A stretch of 64,000 nucleotides of DNA from Micavibrio aeruginosavorus (GCA_016432265.1 CP066681.1:1514342-1578341), one strand, 5' to 3'. Counted from the stretch's first letter, positions 1 through 9,071 are shown. Notes: generated by a model from the letters alone, not told the origin. Made by a program: numbers and translations.

Positions 1-132
1 TTTGACAGAATAACGGTAATCGACCCCTTTTTCTTGACCTGTATCAATATTTGACTCCTCTAAAAAGGCTATAAACCCCGACGGTGGAACAGCCGGGCCG
101 CTTCAATTTAGGTATGGAACAGGAGATAGATA

Positions 133-609
133 ATGATAACGCCATTTAAGTTTGAAAATATTCTTAGCGATGAGATTGCAAAAAATTTAGTCGACCTTAG
201 CACATTGCCGCAAGTAGATGTCAGGATGCTGATGGAGATTCAGAAAAGAAATTTTGAAGCTTTCACAGAAGCCGGGAAGACGATTCTGGATGGGCTTCAG
301 ATTGCTGCGCAGCGTCAGTCAGAATTCCTGTCGCAGGTGATGGTAGAGTCTTCGGCATTGATAAAAGACATTTCTGCGGACGGGTTGCCGCAGGAAAAAA
401 TCGCCCATCAAACGGCTCTGACCAAAAAATGCTATGAGCAGTCAGTTACGAACTGGCGGGAACTTTCGGAGATCGTGAATAAATCCGGTAAGCAGGCCGC
501 CAATATCATCCAGAACAGGGTGGCATCCTCAATGGCAGAGTACAGGGGGGCGATGAACAAGAATGACGCTTCTTCCTGTTCCGCAGAGAGTGGCAAAAAA
601 GCCGCCTGA
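133..609 (+). CDS. Phasin family protein
   Basis: This is a 158-residue, mostly helical protein without a signal peptide. The layout fits the phasin family (amphipathic helical proteins that coat polyhydroxyalkanoate granules): an N-terminal segment, a central stretch resembling 'MLMEIQKRNFEAFTEAGK', then long helices ending in a Ser/Ala/Lys-rich tail. The length is usual for short alphaproteobacterial phasins. The start is supported by AGGAG at 121-125, seven bases before the ATG. It is followed by a lyase gene on the same strand after about 100 bp. No PHA synthase gene is visible nearby, so the granule role rests on family resemblance only. Confidence 0.8.
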   Translation: MITPFKFENILSDEIAKNLVDLSTLPQVDVRMLMEIQKRNFEAFTEAGKTILDGLQIAAQRQSEFLSQVMVESSALIKDISADGLPQEKIAHQTALTKKCYEQSVTNWRELSEIVNKSGKQAANIIQNRVASSMAEYRGAMNKNDASSCSAESGKKAA

Positions 610-714
610 TCGCAGGTTTAGCAGCAATTATTTCCAGCATGAATGCGGCGCTGTCATATTCATGAGGGGGATGTCTATGGGTTTTAAAAACTTTCAAAAA
701 ACAAGGGAATGTCG

Positions 715-2106
715 ATGTCTGAGGAGTATCAGGGGAAAAGAAGCTGGGCCGAGCCTTATAAAATCAAGGTAGTCGAGCCAATTAAGATGACAACGCGTGA
801 ATACCGCGAACAGGCTATCAAGGAGGCCGGCTATAACACGTTCTTGTTGCGGTCTGACGATGTCTATATCGATTTGCTGACTGATAGCGGAACGAACGCC
901 ATGAGCGACCGTCAGTGGGCGGGAATAATGCTGGGCGATGAAGCCTACGCCGGTAGCCGCAATTTCTATTATCTTGAAGATAACGTAAGAAAATATTATG
1001 GCATGCCTTACTTTGTCCCGACACATCAGGGGCGGGCTGCCGAGCATATGATTTCCAGGATCCTTATAAAGCCGGGTGATTATATCCCCGGCAACATGTA
1101 TTTCACGACTACGCGCGCCCACCAGGAGCTGGCGGGAGGTATTTTTGTCGATGTGATCATTGACGAGGCGCACGATCCAGAGGATGAACATCCATTTAAG
1201 GGCAATGTCGATATCGCAAAGCTTGATGCCCTCGTCGAAAGGGTGGGGGCCGCCAAGATACCCTACGTATGTATGGCCGGGCCCGTGAACATGGCAGGCG
1301 GCCAACCGTTTTCCATGGAAAATCTGCGCGCGGTTAAGGCATGGTGCGATAAGCACAGTGTGCGTTTATGGTTCGATGCTACGCGCGCCACCGAGAATGC
1401 GTATTTCATTAAGCAACGCGAAGCTGGCTATCAGGACAAGACGATCGCCGAGATACTCAAGGAAATTTGTTCTTGCTTTGAGGGATTGTGGATCAGCGCC
1501 AAGAAGGACTTAATGGTGAATATCGGCGGATTTCTCGCAACGCGCGATGCGGAGGTGTTTGAGAAGGCGCGGAACATGGTCGTTCTTTTTGAGGGGCTTC
1601 ATACCTATGGTGGTTTGGCCGGTCGCGATATGGAAGCCATGGCGCGAGGCATTGAGGAAATGGTCGATTACGACACGATCCGGGCGCGTATCGGGCAAGT
1701 TGAATATTGCGGCAGGCAACTGGAGAGATTTGGTGTACCGATCGTCAGGCCGATTGGAGGGCATGCGGTTTTTCTGGACGCGAAAAAAATTCTTGCGCAT
1801 ATCCCCCAGGAACAATTCCCCGCGCAAACATTGACGGCGGAAATCTATATTGACTCTGGTGTTCGCTCTATGGAGCGTGGCATCGTTTCGGCTGGCCGGG
1901 ATAAAGACACAGGTCAGGACAAAAAGCCTGAATTGGAGCTGGTGCGTCTGACATTCCCGCGGCGTGTTTATACGCAGGCCCATATCGATGTGATGGTTGA
2001 ATCGATAGCCAATGTCTATCAAAACCGCAAGAAGGTGCGCGGATTGAAGATGGTGTATGAACCCGAATTCCTGAGGTTTTTCCAAGCCCGGTTTGAGAGG
2101 GTTTGA
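715..2106 (+). CDS. Tyrosine phenol-lyase-like beta-eliminating PLP lyase
   Basis: This is a fold-type I PLP enzyme of the tryptophanase/tyrosine phenol-lyase family, about 463 residues (family 456-475). It cleaves an aromatic amino acid to phenol or indole plus pyruvate and ammonia. Visible signatures are 'LTDSGTNAMSD', 'PTHQGR', the PLP lysine in 'SAKKD' (about residue 264), 'GGHAVFLDA' and 'LRFFQARF'. Residues that separate the two branches favour tyrosine phenol-lyase: 'FTTTR' where tryptophanase has 'FDTTQ', and 'RSMERG', which carries the Arg equivalent to TPL Arg381; tryptophanase has 'RAVEIG' there. ATG codons exist at 709 and 715; AAGGG at 703-707 is well spaced only for 715. The substrate is inferred from these residues and is not proven. 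Confidence 0.88.
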   Translation: MSEEYQGKRSWAEPYKIKVVEPIKMTTREYREQAIKEAGYNTFLLRSDDVYIDLLTDSGTNAMSDRQWAGIMLGDEAYAGSRNFYYLEDNVRKYYGMPYFVPTHQGRAAEHMISRILIKPGDYIPGNMYFTTTRAHQELAGGIFVDVIIDEAHDPEDEHPFKGNVDIAKLDALVERVGAAKIPYVCMAGPVNMAGGQPFSMENLRAVKAWCDKHSVRLWFDATRATENAYFIKQREAGYQDKTIAEILKEICSCFEGLWISAKKDLMVNIGGFLATRDAEVFEKARNMVVLFEGLHTYGGLAGRDMEAMARGIEEMVDYDTIRARIGQVEYCGRQLERFGVPIVRPIGGHAVFLDAKKILAHIPQEQFPAQTLTAEIYIDSGVRSMERGIVSAGRDKDTGQDKKPELELVRLTFPRRVYTQAHIDVMVESIANVYQNRKKVRGLKMVYEPEFLRFFQARFERV

Positions 2107-2326
2107 CAAGAGCGCGGCTGTCTAGCGGAAAATGTAGCCGCTGAAGGAATTTGAATCGGGTTATGACAACTATAATGCCGCATATTGGAACCTGAAAACA
2201 AAAAGCGAATGATTTAATCGTCAAATATCTCTTCAACTGTGAAGGCGCCTCTTGATGTTGCTCAATGTAATGGACTTTAATCTATACTTTGAGTCGTGCA
2301 GATAACTTCACTTTGGGAGAAAGAAG

Positions 2327-3079
2327 ATGAGTACTCAGGCCAATTGTATTTTCAGCGCTTGCCCGCATGATGTCATTCTTGATCCTGAAAAATGGCAGGC
2401 AGTGGTTAACTATCTGCATGCGAAGAAAGTGTTTGACGGCCATTTTGAGCGCCATACAAGTTTCAGCGAATTCGCAGAAAATTTTTCCCGGTTTGATCTG
2501 GCTTATGCGCATCCTCTGGATGCTGTGGATATGGTCAGGAGACATGGATTTACGCCAATCGCCAAGTATGAAAATGTGTATGACGAGGCGGTGGTTATTA
2601 CGCAAAAACTTAACAATTCACCCTCGTTTGAGGCCGCGACCAGAGGTTTAACGACCTTTGTCAATGGCAGCCCTTCACACGCGGCTTTCCTGATCGAAGC
2701 TCATGATCGCAACATCCCTATTGGGTATCAGCCGGTTCCAAAGGATAATTATCAGGAAGTTCTGATGGATGTGGCGCTGAATGTGGCTGAATATGGCGTA
2801 ATTCTTAGAAGCGTATATGACGATATGCTGGTTATGCGCGATAATGTGGTTGTATCCCATACCACCTCCACTAAGAAACTGGTTCATGTTTTTGCCGTTT
2901 CTCCGCGGCTCAAAGACAAAAGCGTTGGCATACAAAACGCGCTGCTGCATATGCACGAAGACCCGGCAGGACAGGCTATTCTGGCGCGCCTGAAATGCGG
3001 TAGAATAGTGCCGTTTGGCGCAATGGATATCGATAAGCTGGAATCTGATTTAAGCGTCTGCGTTTTTGAAGAAATCTGA
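2327..3079 (+). CDS. PhnD-like periplasmic-binding-fold protein without signal peptide
   Basis: This 250-residue protein resembles the phosphate/phosphonate ABC transporter substrate-binding family (PhnD-like, type 2 periplasmic-binding fold): 'FDLAYAHPLDAVDMVRRHG' matches the hinge region, followed by a 'VNGSPSHAAF' segment and a Lys-rich C-terminal lobe. No signal peptide or lipobox is visible, so it is probably cytoplasmic. A good ribosome site (GGGAGAAAGAAG) precedes the ATG. Its stop is only two bases before the start of a hybrid histidine kinase, so the two are surely cotranscribed. No permease or ATPase gene is nearby. I infer a ligand sensor for the kinase rather than a transporter part. 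Confidence 0.7.
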   Translation: MSTQANCIFSACPHDVILDPEKWQAVVNYLHAKKVFDGHFERHTSFSEFAENFSRFDLAYAHPLDAVDMVRRHGFTPIAKYENVYDEAVVITQKLNNSPSFEAATRGLTTFVNGSPSHAAFLIEAHDRNIPIGYQPVPKDNYQEVLMDVALNVAEYGVILRSVYDDMLVMRDNVVVSHTTSTKKLVHVFAVSPRLKDKSVGIQNALLHMHEDPAGQAILARLKCGRIVPFGAMDIDKLESDLSVCVFEEI

Positions 3080-3081
3080 AT

Positions 3082-5463
3082 ATGCATTCTTCCCATTTGT
3101 CACAGTTGCTCGACAACGTTGCTTATGTGCTGACCACCAACCAGGGCGGCGTTATCCTCAGTGTCAATGAACGCTTGGCCAACCGTTTTGGCAAGGATGT
3201 TTCAGCGCTTTTGGGTATAACGATCTTCAATTTACAAAGTAAGAGGTATGAGAAGAAAGCATGCGAGCTCTCGGTTGAGAGCACGGGACATAAACGCCCT
3301 CAGGAGTTCTGCTTCATCAGTGAGTCGGGATTTGAATTCTGGACGGAGTTTAATATTCAGCTCCTGCCGGAAAGCGGCGATGTTCCCAAGTATTTATGGA
3401 TCGGTTATGACGTTAACGATCGTAAGGAGACAGAGCGCGCATTAACAAACAATCTTGTGCTGTTCAATACGATTAAGCGCGGAGCCGCAGTCGGACTTTT
3501 TATCGCCGACGCAAATGGCTCATGCCGTGAAGTCAACAATGAATGGCTGAGATTCACCGGTATGAAATTATCCCGCATACAAAAGGACGGATGGATTGAG
3601 GCGCTGCATCCTGAAGACAAGGAAAGAATTCGTTCATCATGGCTGACTTTTGTGCAAGAAGACAACAAAAGCAATTTGCTGGCCGACTATCGGTATCTAC
3701 GGCCCGACGGAACATATTGCTGGGTGAGCGCCACTGCTGTCCGCCTATACAGTGCCGATAACAAATTGACCGGTTTTGTTCGCTCTGAACTCGATATTAC
3801 ACAGCGCAAGGAAATAGAAGAAAGGTTAATTGAAACCGCCCGCGAGATGAGAATCGCCAAGGAGGCCGCTGAAGCCGTAAACCAGATGAAAATCGCCATG
3901 GAGGCTGCCGAAAAAGCCAATCTTGCGAAATCTGAGTTTCTTGCCAATATGAGCCATGAAATCCGCACACCGATGAACGGCATCATCGGCTTGACGCGCC
4001 TGCTCTCGGAAACCGCCCTCAACGCCGATCAGGAACAATCGGTTCAGGCCATTCTGAATTCAAGTGAGTCACTGTTGTTTCTTTTGAATGATATCCTGGA
4101 TTTCTCGAAAATGGAGGCCGGGGAGCTTGTGCTTGAAAAGACGCCGTTTAATCTCAAGGGCAGCCTGCAAAACGTCATTAATCTTATGTCGCCCATTGCC
4201 AGCAAGAAAGGACTTGTCCTTGACTACCGGTATGGGAAGGACGCTCCTGCAAGCGTGATTGGCGACCCGGCCCGCCTTGGACAGATCATCACCAACCTTG
4301 TCGGCAATGCCCTGAAATTCACTGAAGAGGGGCAAGTCACCCTTTCCGTATCGGCTGAAGTACAGGGGGGGAAGACTTATCTCTACAAGTTGTCTGTAAG
4401 GGATACCGGCATTGGGGTTCCTGCGGAGCAACAGAAGAACATTTTCAAGAAATTTTCTCAAGCTGATGCTTCAACAAACCGCAGGTTTGGCGGCACGGGT
4501 TTGGGGCTGGCGATCTCGCAAAATCTGGCCAACATGATGGATGGAGAGATTTCTTTCGAGAGTGAAGCAAACAAAGGGTCGGTTTTTACAGTGGCTATCC
4601 CTTTGCAAAAAGCAGAGACAGAGATTATCTGGGACGATAAGATAAAAACAAGTCTGCGTCATATGCAATCGGCCAAAGATTTTTCACGATACCGGGTTCT
4701 GATGGCTGACGACCATCCGGTGAACATGCTGTTTGCCACCAAGCTCCTGAGAAAAATGGGATTTACAAGAATAGATCAGGCGCTCAACGGGCTGGAAGCC
4801 CTGGAAAAAGTGAAAGCATCCGTCAGGAACTACGATCTTATCATTATGGATTGCCAGATGCCGGAAATGGACGGTTTTGAGGCCAGTCGCAAAATTCGGG
4901 AGTTTGAACGGGCGCAAGGCCGCAAAAGAATACCGATTATCGCCATGACGGCGCACGCTATGGAAGGCGACCGGGAGAAATGCCTGCAGGCTGGCATGGA
5001 CGACTATATGAGCAAACCGGTTAACCCCGATAAGTTGCACGATGTTCTGTATCGATGGCTTTTGGAAGAGGGGCAGGATACGGTTTCCGGCGAAAAGGCT
5101 GAGCAGATACTGAAAGGGGAAGAAGAAACCATCGTAAATTTGTCTCATCTTGAGCTTTTTACTGAAGGAGATCTGGGCCAGGAGAAAATTCTGGCGGAAG
5201 TGTTTTTGAAAGTGGGGATGGGATCTCTTGATGTTATGCAGGCGCATATCAATGGAGAAAAAAGCGAGGCGGATTGGAGCGGGGCTGCGCATAAATTAAA
5301 AGGCTCTTCCGCTCAGATCGGCGCAGATTCTCTGTCTGCCCTATGTTTGCAAGCGGAGAAAAAGACTGCGAGTTTATCGCTCGAAGAAAAGAAATGCATT
5401 TTATCTGAGATAGAAAACAGCTTTGGAAAAGTGGAAGAGTTTTTTGAATCGCGGCAGGCGTAG
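3082..5463 (+). CDS. Hybrid sensor histidine kinase (PAS-PAS-HisKA-HATPase-REC-HPt)
   Basis: This 793-residue soluble hybrid kinase has no obvious membrane segment. Domains in order: a PAS-like N-terminus (about 5-115), a second PAS with PAC (about 125-245, ending 'ITQRKEIEER'), a helical linker with repeated 'IAMEAAEKAN'-type heptads, HisKA with phospho-acceptor His292 in 'SHEIRTPMNG', a HATPase_c domain with 'DTGIGVP' and 'GGTGLGLAIS', a receiver with acceptor Asp590 in 'IIMDCQMPEMDG' and 'MSKPV', and a C-terminal HPt with His in 'AHKLKGSSAQIG'. It therefore carries a full phosphorelay in one chain and needs only an outside response regulator, which is not encoded next door. It lies two bases after the PhnD-like gene. 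Confidence 0.93.
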   Translation: MHSSHLSQLLDNVAYVLTTNQGGVILSVNERLANRFGKDVSALLGITIFNLQSKRYEKKACELSVESTGHKRPQEFCFISESGFEFWTEFNIQLLPESGDVPKYLWIGYDVNDRKETERALTNNLVLFNTIKRGAAVGLFIADANGSCREVNNEWLRFTGMKLSRIQKDGWIEALHPEDKERIRSSWLTFVQEDNKSNLLADYRYLRPDGTYCWVSATAVRLYSADNKLTGFVRSELDITQRKEIEERLIETAREMRIAKEAAEAVNQMKIAMEAAEKANLAKSEFLANMSHEIRTPMNGIIGLTRLLSETALNADQEQSVQAILNSSESLLFLLNDILDFSKMEAGELVLEKTPFNLKGSLQNVINLMSPIASKKGLVLDYRYGKDAPASVIGDPARLGQIITNLVGNALKFTEEGQVTLSVSAEVQGGKTYLYKLSVRDTGIGVPAEQQKNIFKKFSQADASTNRRFGGTGLGLAISQNLANMMDGEISFESEANKGSVFTVAIPLQKAETEIIWDDKIKTSLRHMQSAKDFSRYRVLMADDHPVNMLFATKLLRKMGFTRIDQALNGLEALEKVKASVRNYDLIIMDCQMPEMDGFEASRKIREFERAQGRKRIPIIAMTAHAMEGDREKCLQAGMDDYMSKPVNPDKLHDVLYRWLLEEGQDTVSGEKAEQILKGEEETIVNLSHLELFTEGDLGQEKILAEVFLKVGMGSLDVMQAHINGEKSEADWSGAAHKLKGSSAQIGADSLSALCLQAEKKTASLSLEEKKCILSEIENSFGKVEEFFESRQA

Positions 5464-5797
5464 ATAATATTGCTTTTTAAAAGGGATAAGAATTCAAGCT
5501 TGGTTTGATGATTTTTCAGCCGTATGAGAAAATAGCTTACCTTTATTATTATATCAGGAAAGAAATGGTGCGGCAGATGGACTTAATTTGAAACTTTTTC
5601 TCCGCTTTAACTAATTGTTTTTGTTTGTATTTTTGAAGCAGTTTTTGTAGGAATTTTTTCCACGGTGAAAAGGTACACGTCAACGCTGGAAATTAATACT
5701 TTCTACGCCTTCGGTTCACAGCCAAACTCTGCTACAGATATTATCATATGAAAAAAATTTTAAGAGATTATTCCTGCCAGCCTATAGGTAAAAAATT
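5464..5797. other. Intergenic stretch, no gene seen
   Basis: These 334 bases are AT-rich and contain no convincing reading frame. They form the junction between the kinase operon and the accessory region. The motif 'acgtcaacgc' near 5678 recurs in the gap after the HNH gene (near 7000; a close variant near 6788), so the HNH gene is flanked by related short sequences. I could not define longer repeats by eye. Confidence 0.35.
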
Positions 5798-6745
5798 ATG
5801 ACAGACATAAAATTTGAACTGAATCGTCTGACAGCCTATTCAGATCAAGAAATCATCCGAGAAATTCAACGCGTGGCGGAAAAGCTGAATATATCGCCCC
5901 TGACTCATGCTGCCTTTAACAAAGAATCAAAAGTCTATAGTAGCACCATAAGTAGGCGTTTCGGCGGATGGAAAGAAGCCTTAGAAGCAGCCAATCTTTC
6001 CCACCTTTATAGTGGCACGACCGTCACAAAAAGTATGAGGGAGCAGAAAAATAAGGGCCTCACAGACGAACACTTGCTTGAAGAATTGAGAAGAGTTTCA
6101 AATGTCGTTGGTCGAAAAGAAATATCAACTGGCGATGTTAAAGAGTATAGCCATGTTAATCGTGATCTTTTTGCCAAAAGATTTGGCTCATGGAAAAAGG
6201 CTGTTGAACTGGCTGGCTTAGAAATTCGCGCCCCTGGGGCAGCAAGGCGTGAGCATAGTAATAAAGCACTCTTCGAAAATCTTTATGAATCATGGATTCA
6301 TTACGGGCGGCAGCCGTATTATTCTGAAATGAATAATCCCCCTTCAAAGATTAAAAGCAAAAATTATACGAACAGATTTGGAACTTGGCGGGAGGCATTG
6401 CTGGCCTTTATAGATTATATGAACAAGGATTCAGCAGAGGAACCTACTGTACAATCGTCCGACAAATCATCGCCACAAGTTGAATTTTCTTCCCAAGTTA
6501 CGCCGATTGAAAAGAAAAAACCGGAAGATCGCCGAGACATTCCGCGAGGCCTGCGATTTAAAGTCATGCACCGCGACCATTTTAAATGCATTCTGTGTGG
6601 AGATAATCCACCTGCAACGCCGGGGCTTGTTCTGCATATCGACCACATCGTGCCTTGGTCAAAGGGAGGGAAAACAGAAATCGAAAACCTCCGGACATTA
6701 TGTGCCGCCTGCAATCTGGGGCGCGGCAATCGCTATAACGACTAA
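5798..6745 (+). CDS. HNH endonuclease with three N-terminal HNH-associated repeats
   Basis: This 315-residue protein ends in an HNH nuclease domain (about 245-313): 'CILC', 'LHIDHIVPWSKGGK', 'NLRTLCAACN' give the two zinc CxxC pairs and the catalytic His of the His-Asn-His core. Before it are three divergent copies of a roughly 50-residue helical unit ending 'RFGGWKEAL', 'RFGSWKKAV' and 'RFGTWREAL' (about 14-66, 93-146 and 154-208). This pattern matches the homing-endonuclease-associated/HNH_repeat domain, thought to bind DNA. The gene is AT-rich and stands alone, which suggests mobile origin. It could be a free-standing homing endonuclease or a defence nuclease. Confidence 0.85.
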   Translation: MTDIKFELNRLTAYSDQEIIREIQRVAEKLNISPLTHAAFNKESKVYSSTISRRFGGWKEALEAANLSHLYSGTTVTKSMREQKNKGLTDEHLLEELRRVSNVVGRKEISTGDVKEYSHVNRDLFAKRFGSWKKAVELAGLEIRAPGAARREHSNKALFENLYESWIHYGRQPYYSEMNNPPSKIKSKNYTNRFGTWREALLAFIDYMNKDSAEEPTVQSSDKSSPQVEFSSQVTPIEKKKPEDRRDIPRGLRFKVMHRDHFKCILCGDNPPATPGLVLHIDHIVPWSKGGKTEIENLRTLCAACNLGRGNRYND

Positions 6746-7153
6746 TATCCTTCTGAAATTCTCCGTTTCTCCGGCGGTATTTGTTCAAACGTCAACGCTC
6801 AATGGTAATCGTTTCAATGGCATGCTGCTAGATGAAACACGGCGCATCGTTCATACATCATGCCGCCAGCATCGGTTTTCCGATTTTCATTGGCCCTTCA
6901 AAAAGATTTCACCATTCTCCGCGTCAACGGTCATCGCTATGCAAAGGTCGACCTTTATAGAATTTTCAGATGGTATGGGTTGACGCGGAGAAAGTGGACG
7001 TCAACGCATGTTTTCATGAGTCAAATCAATGCGCTAAGAAAAATGGAGGGGCGGGACGGTTTAAGGTTTTCGGCTGGTCCACCACTATTTTTCCTATAAC
7101 AAACTCGACCTAAGTTATTGATCTGACTCAATAGTGGTTTTTCAGTAGGTTGA
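6746..7153. other. Gene-poor stretch with inverted repeats
   Basis: These 408 bases between the HNH gene and tRNA-Thr hold no recognisable gene; the short frames here have no family signature. Structure seen: a 13-bp inverted repeat (6916-6928 'tctccgcgtcaac' and 6979-6991 'gttgacgcggaga') whose 50-base spacer contains a perfect 14-bp palindrome (6943-6956). A second inverted pair, 'ccactatt' at 7082-7089 and 'aatagtgg' at 7130-7137 followed by T5, could be a weak terminator. This may be debris of a mobile element. Confidence 0.4.
6916..6991. repeat. Nested inverted repeat with central palindrome
   Basis: The arms at 6916-6928 and 6979-6991 are exact reverse complements (13 bp). Roughly centred between them is the perfect palindrome AAAGGTCGACCTTT (6943-6956). 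It could be a protein-binding site or the remains of a small mobile element; no function is assigned. Confidence 0.55.
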
Positions 7154-7228
7154 TGGTGCCGTTGAAGGGATTTGAACCCCCGACCCACGCATTACGAATG
7201 CGTTGCTCTACCCCTGAGCTACAACGGC
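7154..7228 (-). tRNA. tRNA-Thr(CGU)
   Basis: The minus strand folds as a complete 75-base tRNA including an encoded CCA. The acceptor is GCCGTTG paired with CAACGGC plus discriminator A. The D-arm is 'GCTCAGGGGTAGAGC', the anticodon loop TTCGTAA (7192-7198) contains CGT (7194-7196), and the T-arm contains 'GGGTTCAAATCCC'. CGU reads the threonine codon ACG. Confidence 0.96.
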
Positions 7229-7397
7229 TTGAGGGACATTAAATATCGCTTTTACCCTGAAAATTCAACAGAATTTTAGACTAGAAATCTCTTATTTTCC
7301 CGGTGGTTAACTCTATTGACCCCAAAAATCCGGGATATTTCTTGTCTTGACCCGCCCCGCGCGCGCACTCCTTTCTTATATATTCCCGATCCCAAAT

Positions 7398-9071
7398 TCA
7401 GGCGCGCTTTGCATCTTCGAGAATTTCGACCATATCTTTTGAAAGCATTTCGCCCTGCTTTTTCTTTTTCAAGATTTCACGGGCTTTGGCGTATTCAGGG
7501 GCGTGCCAGAAAACGAGGCATCCATTGCATCCCTTGCCGCAGCATCCCTCAATGCCAAATCTGGGCGATTTGAAGCTTTTGCATTCACAGTTGGAAGCGG
7601 CGATCTCCTGCAATTTTTTGCGGTTATCTTCAAGCGCAGATTCGCGTCCTTGGCCAAGTTCAAGGTTCTGAACGGTTTTATCTATCTTTATCCTTTGCCT
7701 TTGCTCCTGGCTCAGGAGTTTTTCCTTGCGTATGATGCTCATGGGTGGAAAATTTCTCTTCAGATCCCCGATGTTCTCATGATCAAAAAGAGTAAACGGA
7801 ATGCGGATCATGGTTTCCGGAGCGGCATTCACTGACTCGGTGATTTCTCCGCTTTCGGCGTTTTCAAAAGCGTAAAGTCGCAGCAGAACCGTTTCTTCCG
7901 CAGACGGAGGAAGAAATTCGAGTACATCTCCGGCCTCGATCCTGTTTTTTACCTTTACAATGAAGGCATCGTCTCTTACCTCGGCAACAATGCCCCCATA
8001 TTCGTATGTCGAGAGGGACTCCGTATTCTCGTAGCCGTGGGAAAGGTCGGTCAACCGGCCTTCGTGGAAGGCGAGGGTGTATCCGCGGTTGGGTACGGTC
8101 TCCAGCTCATCCATATACGGCTTGGGATCCCATTTCTCAGGGGCTTTGTAATAGCTGTCAATCGCCATGCGATAAGCGCGCGCCACAACGGCGACGTAGT
8201 AAGCACTCTTGTTACGGCCTTCGACCTTAAGGGAATCGATGCCGATGCTCAGGTAATCATCAAGCTTTGGCATCAGGCACAAATCACGGGAGTTCAGGAT
8301 ATAAGCGCCGCGCTCATCTTCTTCAAGCTGCATGTATTGGCCGGGGCGATAACCTTCTTCAAGGAAAAATTCGAACATGTTCTGATTTTCCTCGGTGATT
8401 TCAAGATCCTTGACCGTGCCGTCTTTCATGCGAACATGAAGCTTGTATTTCCAGCGGCAGCTATTGGCGCAGTTCCCCTGATTGGCTCCGCGTTCCGACA
8501 TGAAATTCGAGAGCAGACAACGCCCGGAGTAGGTCATGCACATTGCGCCGTGAACGAAGGCTTCAAGCTTGATATCCGGGCATTTTTCCCGGATTTCCTT
8601 TAACTCGGCGTAAGTGACCTCCCGCCCCAGAACGCATAGACTGGCGCCTGCCTGCTTCCAGAAATTGACGGAAAGCCAGGAACAGATATTTGCCTGCGTC
8701 GAGATATGAATCTCCAAATCCGGCGCATGTTCCCTGACAAACTGAAAAACGCCAGGGTCTGCTATGATCAAGCCGTCCGGCTTGACCTTCCTAACCGTTT
8801 CCACATATTCCGGCAGTTTTAAGATGTCCTTATTGTGCGTAAAGAGGTTGAGCGTCAGGTAAACCCGTTTGCCGTGAGCGTGGGCGAATTGCACACCTTC
8901 AACAACGTCTTCAAGAGTAAAACTGGATTTTGTCCGCAAGGACATATCGGGTGTGCCCATATAGACCGCATCGGCGCCATATAGTATGGCGATCTTGAGT
9001 TTCTCCAGCGAGCCAGCAGGCATCAGTAGTTCTGAGCGGCGGCGGGGAGAGGAGGAGTTATTATTATTCAT
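7398..9071 (-). CDS. trhP: U32 family protein, TrhP (YegQ)-like
   Basis: This is a peptidase U32-family protein. The family includes E. coli TrhP (YegQ, prephenate-dependent 5-hydroxyuridine formation at the tRNA wobble base) and RlhA (23S rRNA hydroxylation). The N-terminus 'ELLMPAGSLEKLKIAILYG' and the Cys cluster 'HGAMCMTYSGRCLLSNF' with 'NQGNCANSCRWKY' match the YegQ branch more than RlhA, and probably bind an Fe-S cluster. At about 557 residues it is longer than YegQ (about 450); the extra C-terminus has a second Cys group, 'CCGKGCNGC', and a Lys-rich tail. The start is placed at ATG 9071, preceded by GGATGAA; a TTG lies at 9086. It sits just downstream of tRNA-Thr, with no sign of cotranscription. 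Confidence 0.75.
   Translation of the reverse strand: MNNNNSSSPRRRSELLMPAGSLEKLKIAILYGADAVYMGTPDMSLRTKSSFTLEDVVEGVQFAHAHGKRVYLTLNLFTHNKDILKLPEYVETVRKVKPDGLIIADPGVFQFVREHAPDLEIHISTQANICSWLSVNFWKQAGASLCVLGREVTYAELKEIREKCPDIKLEAFVHGAMCMTYSGRCLLSNFMSERGANQGNCANSCRWKYKLHVRMKDGTVKDLEITEENQNMFEFFLEEGYRPGQYMQLEEDERGAYILNSRDLCLMPKLDDYLSIGIDSLKVEGRNKSAYYVAVVARAYRMAIDSYYKAPEKWDPKPYMDELETVPNRGYTLAFHEGRLTDLSHGYENTESLSTYEYGGIVAEVRDDAFIVKVKNRIEAGDVLEFLPPSAEETVLLRLYAFENAESGEITESVNAAPETMIRIPFTLFDHENIGDLKRNFPPMSIIRKEKLLSQEQRQRIKIDKTVQNLELGQGRESALEDNRKKLQEIAASNCECKSFKSPRFGIEGCCGKGCNGCLVFWHAPEYAKAREILKKKKQGEMLSKDMVEILEDAKRA

Noticed and set aside
1-132. A sigma-70 type promoter before the phasin gene
   Set aside because: TTGAC-like and TATAA-like boxes are present (34-39, 51-56, 70-75) but the spacings (13 or over 30 bases) do not fit a normal promoter.
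694-1356. A 220-residue minus-strand frame opposite the tyrosine phenol-lyase gene
   Set aside because: It lies wholly antisense to a strongly supported gene and has no recognisable motif.
6860-7099. A 79-residue plus-strand frame between the HNH gene and tRNA-Thr
   Set aside because: No family resemblance and no ribosome site; it spans the inverted repeat and is probably random.
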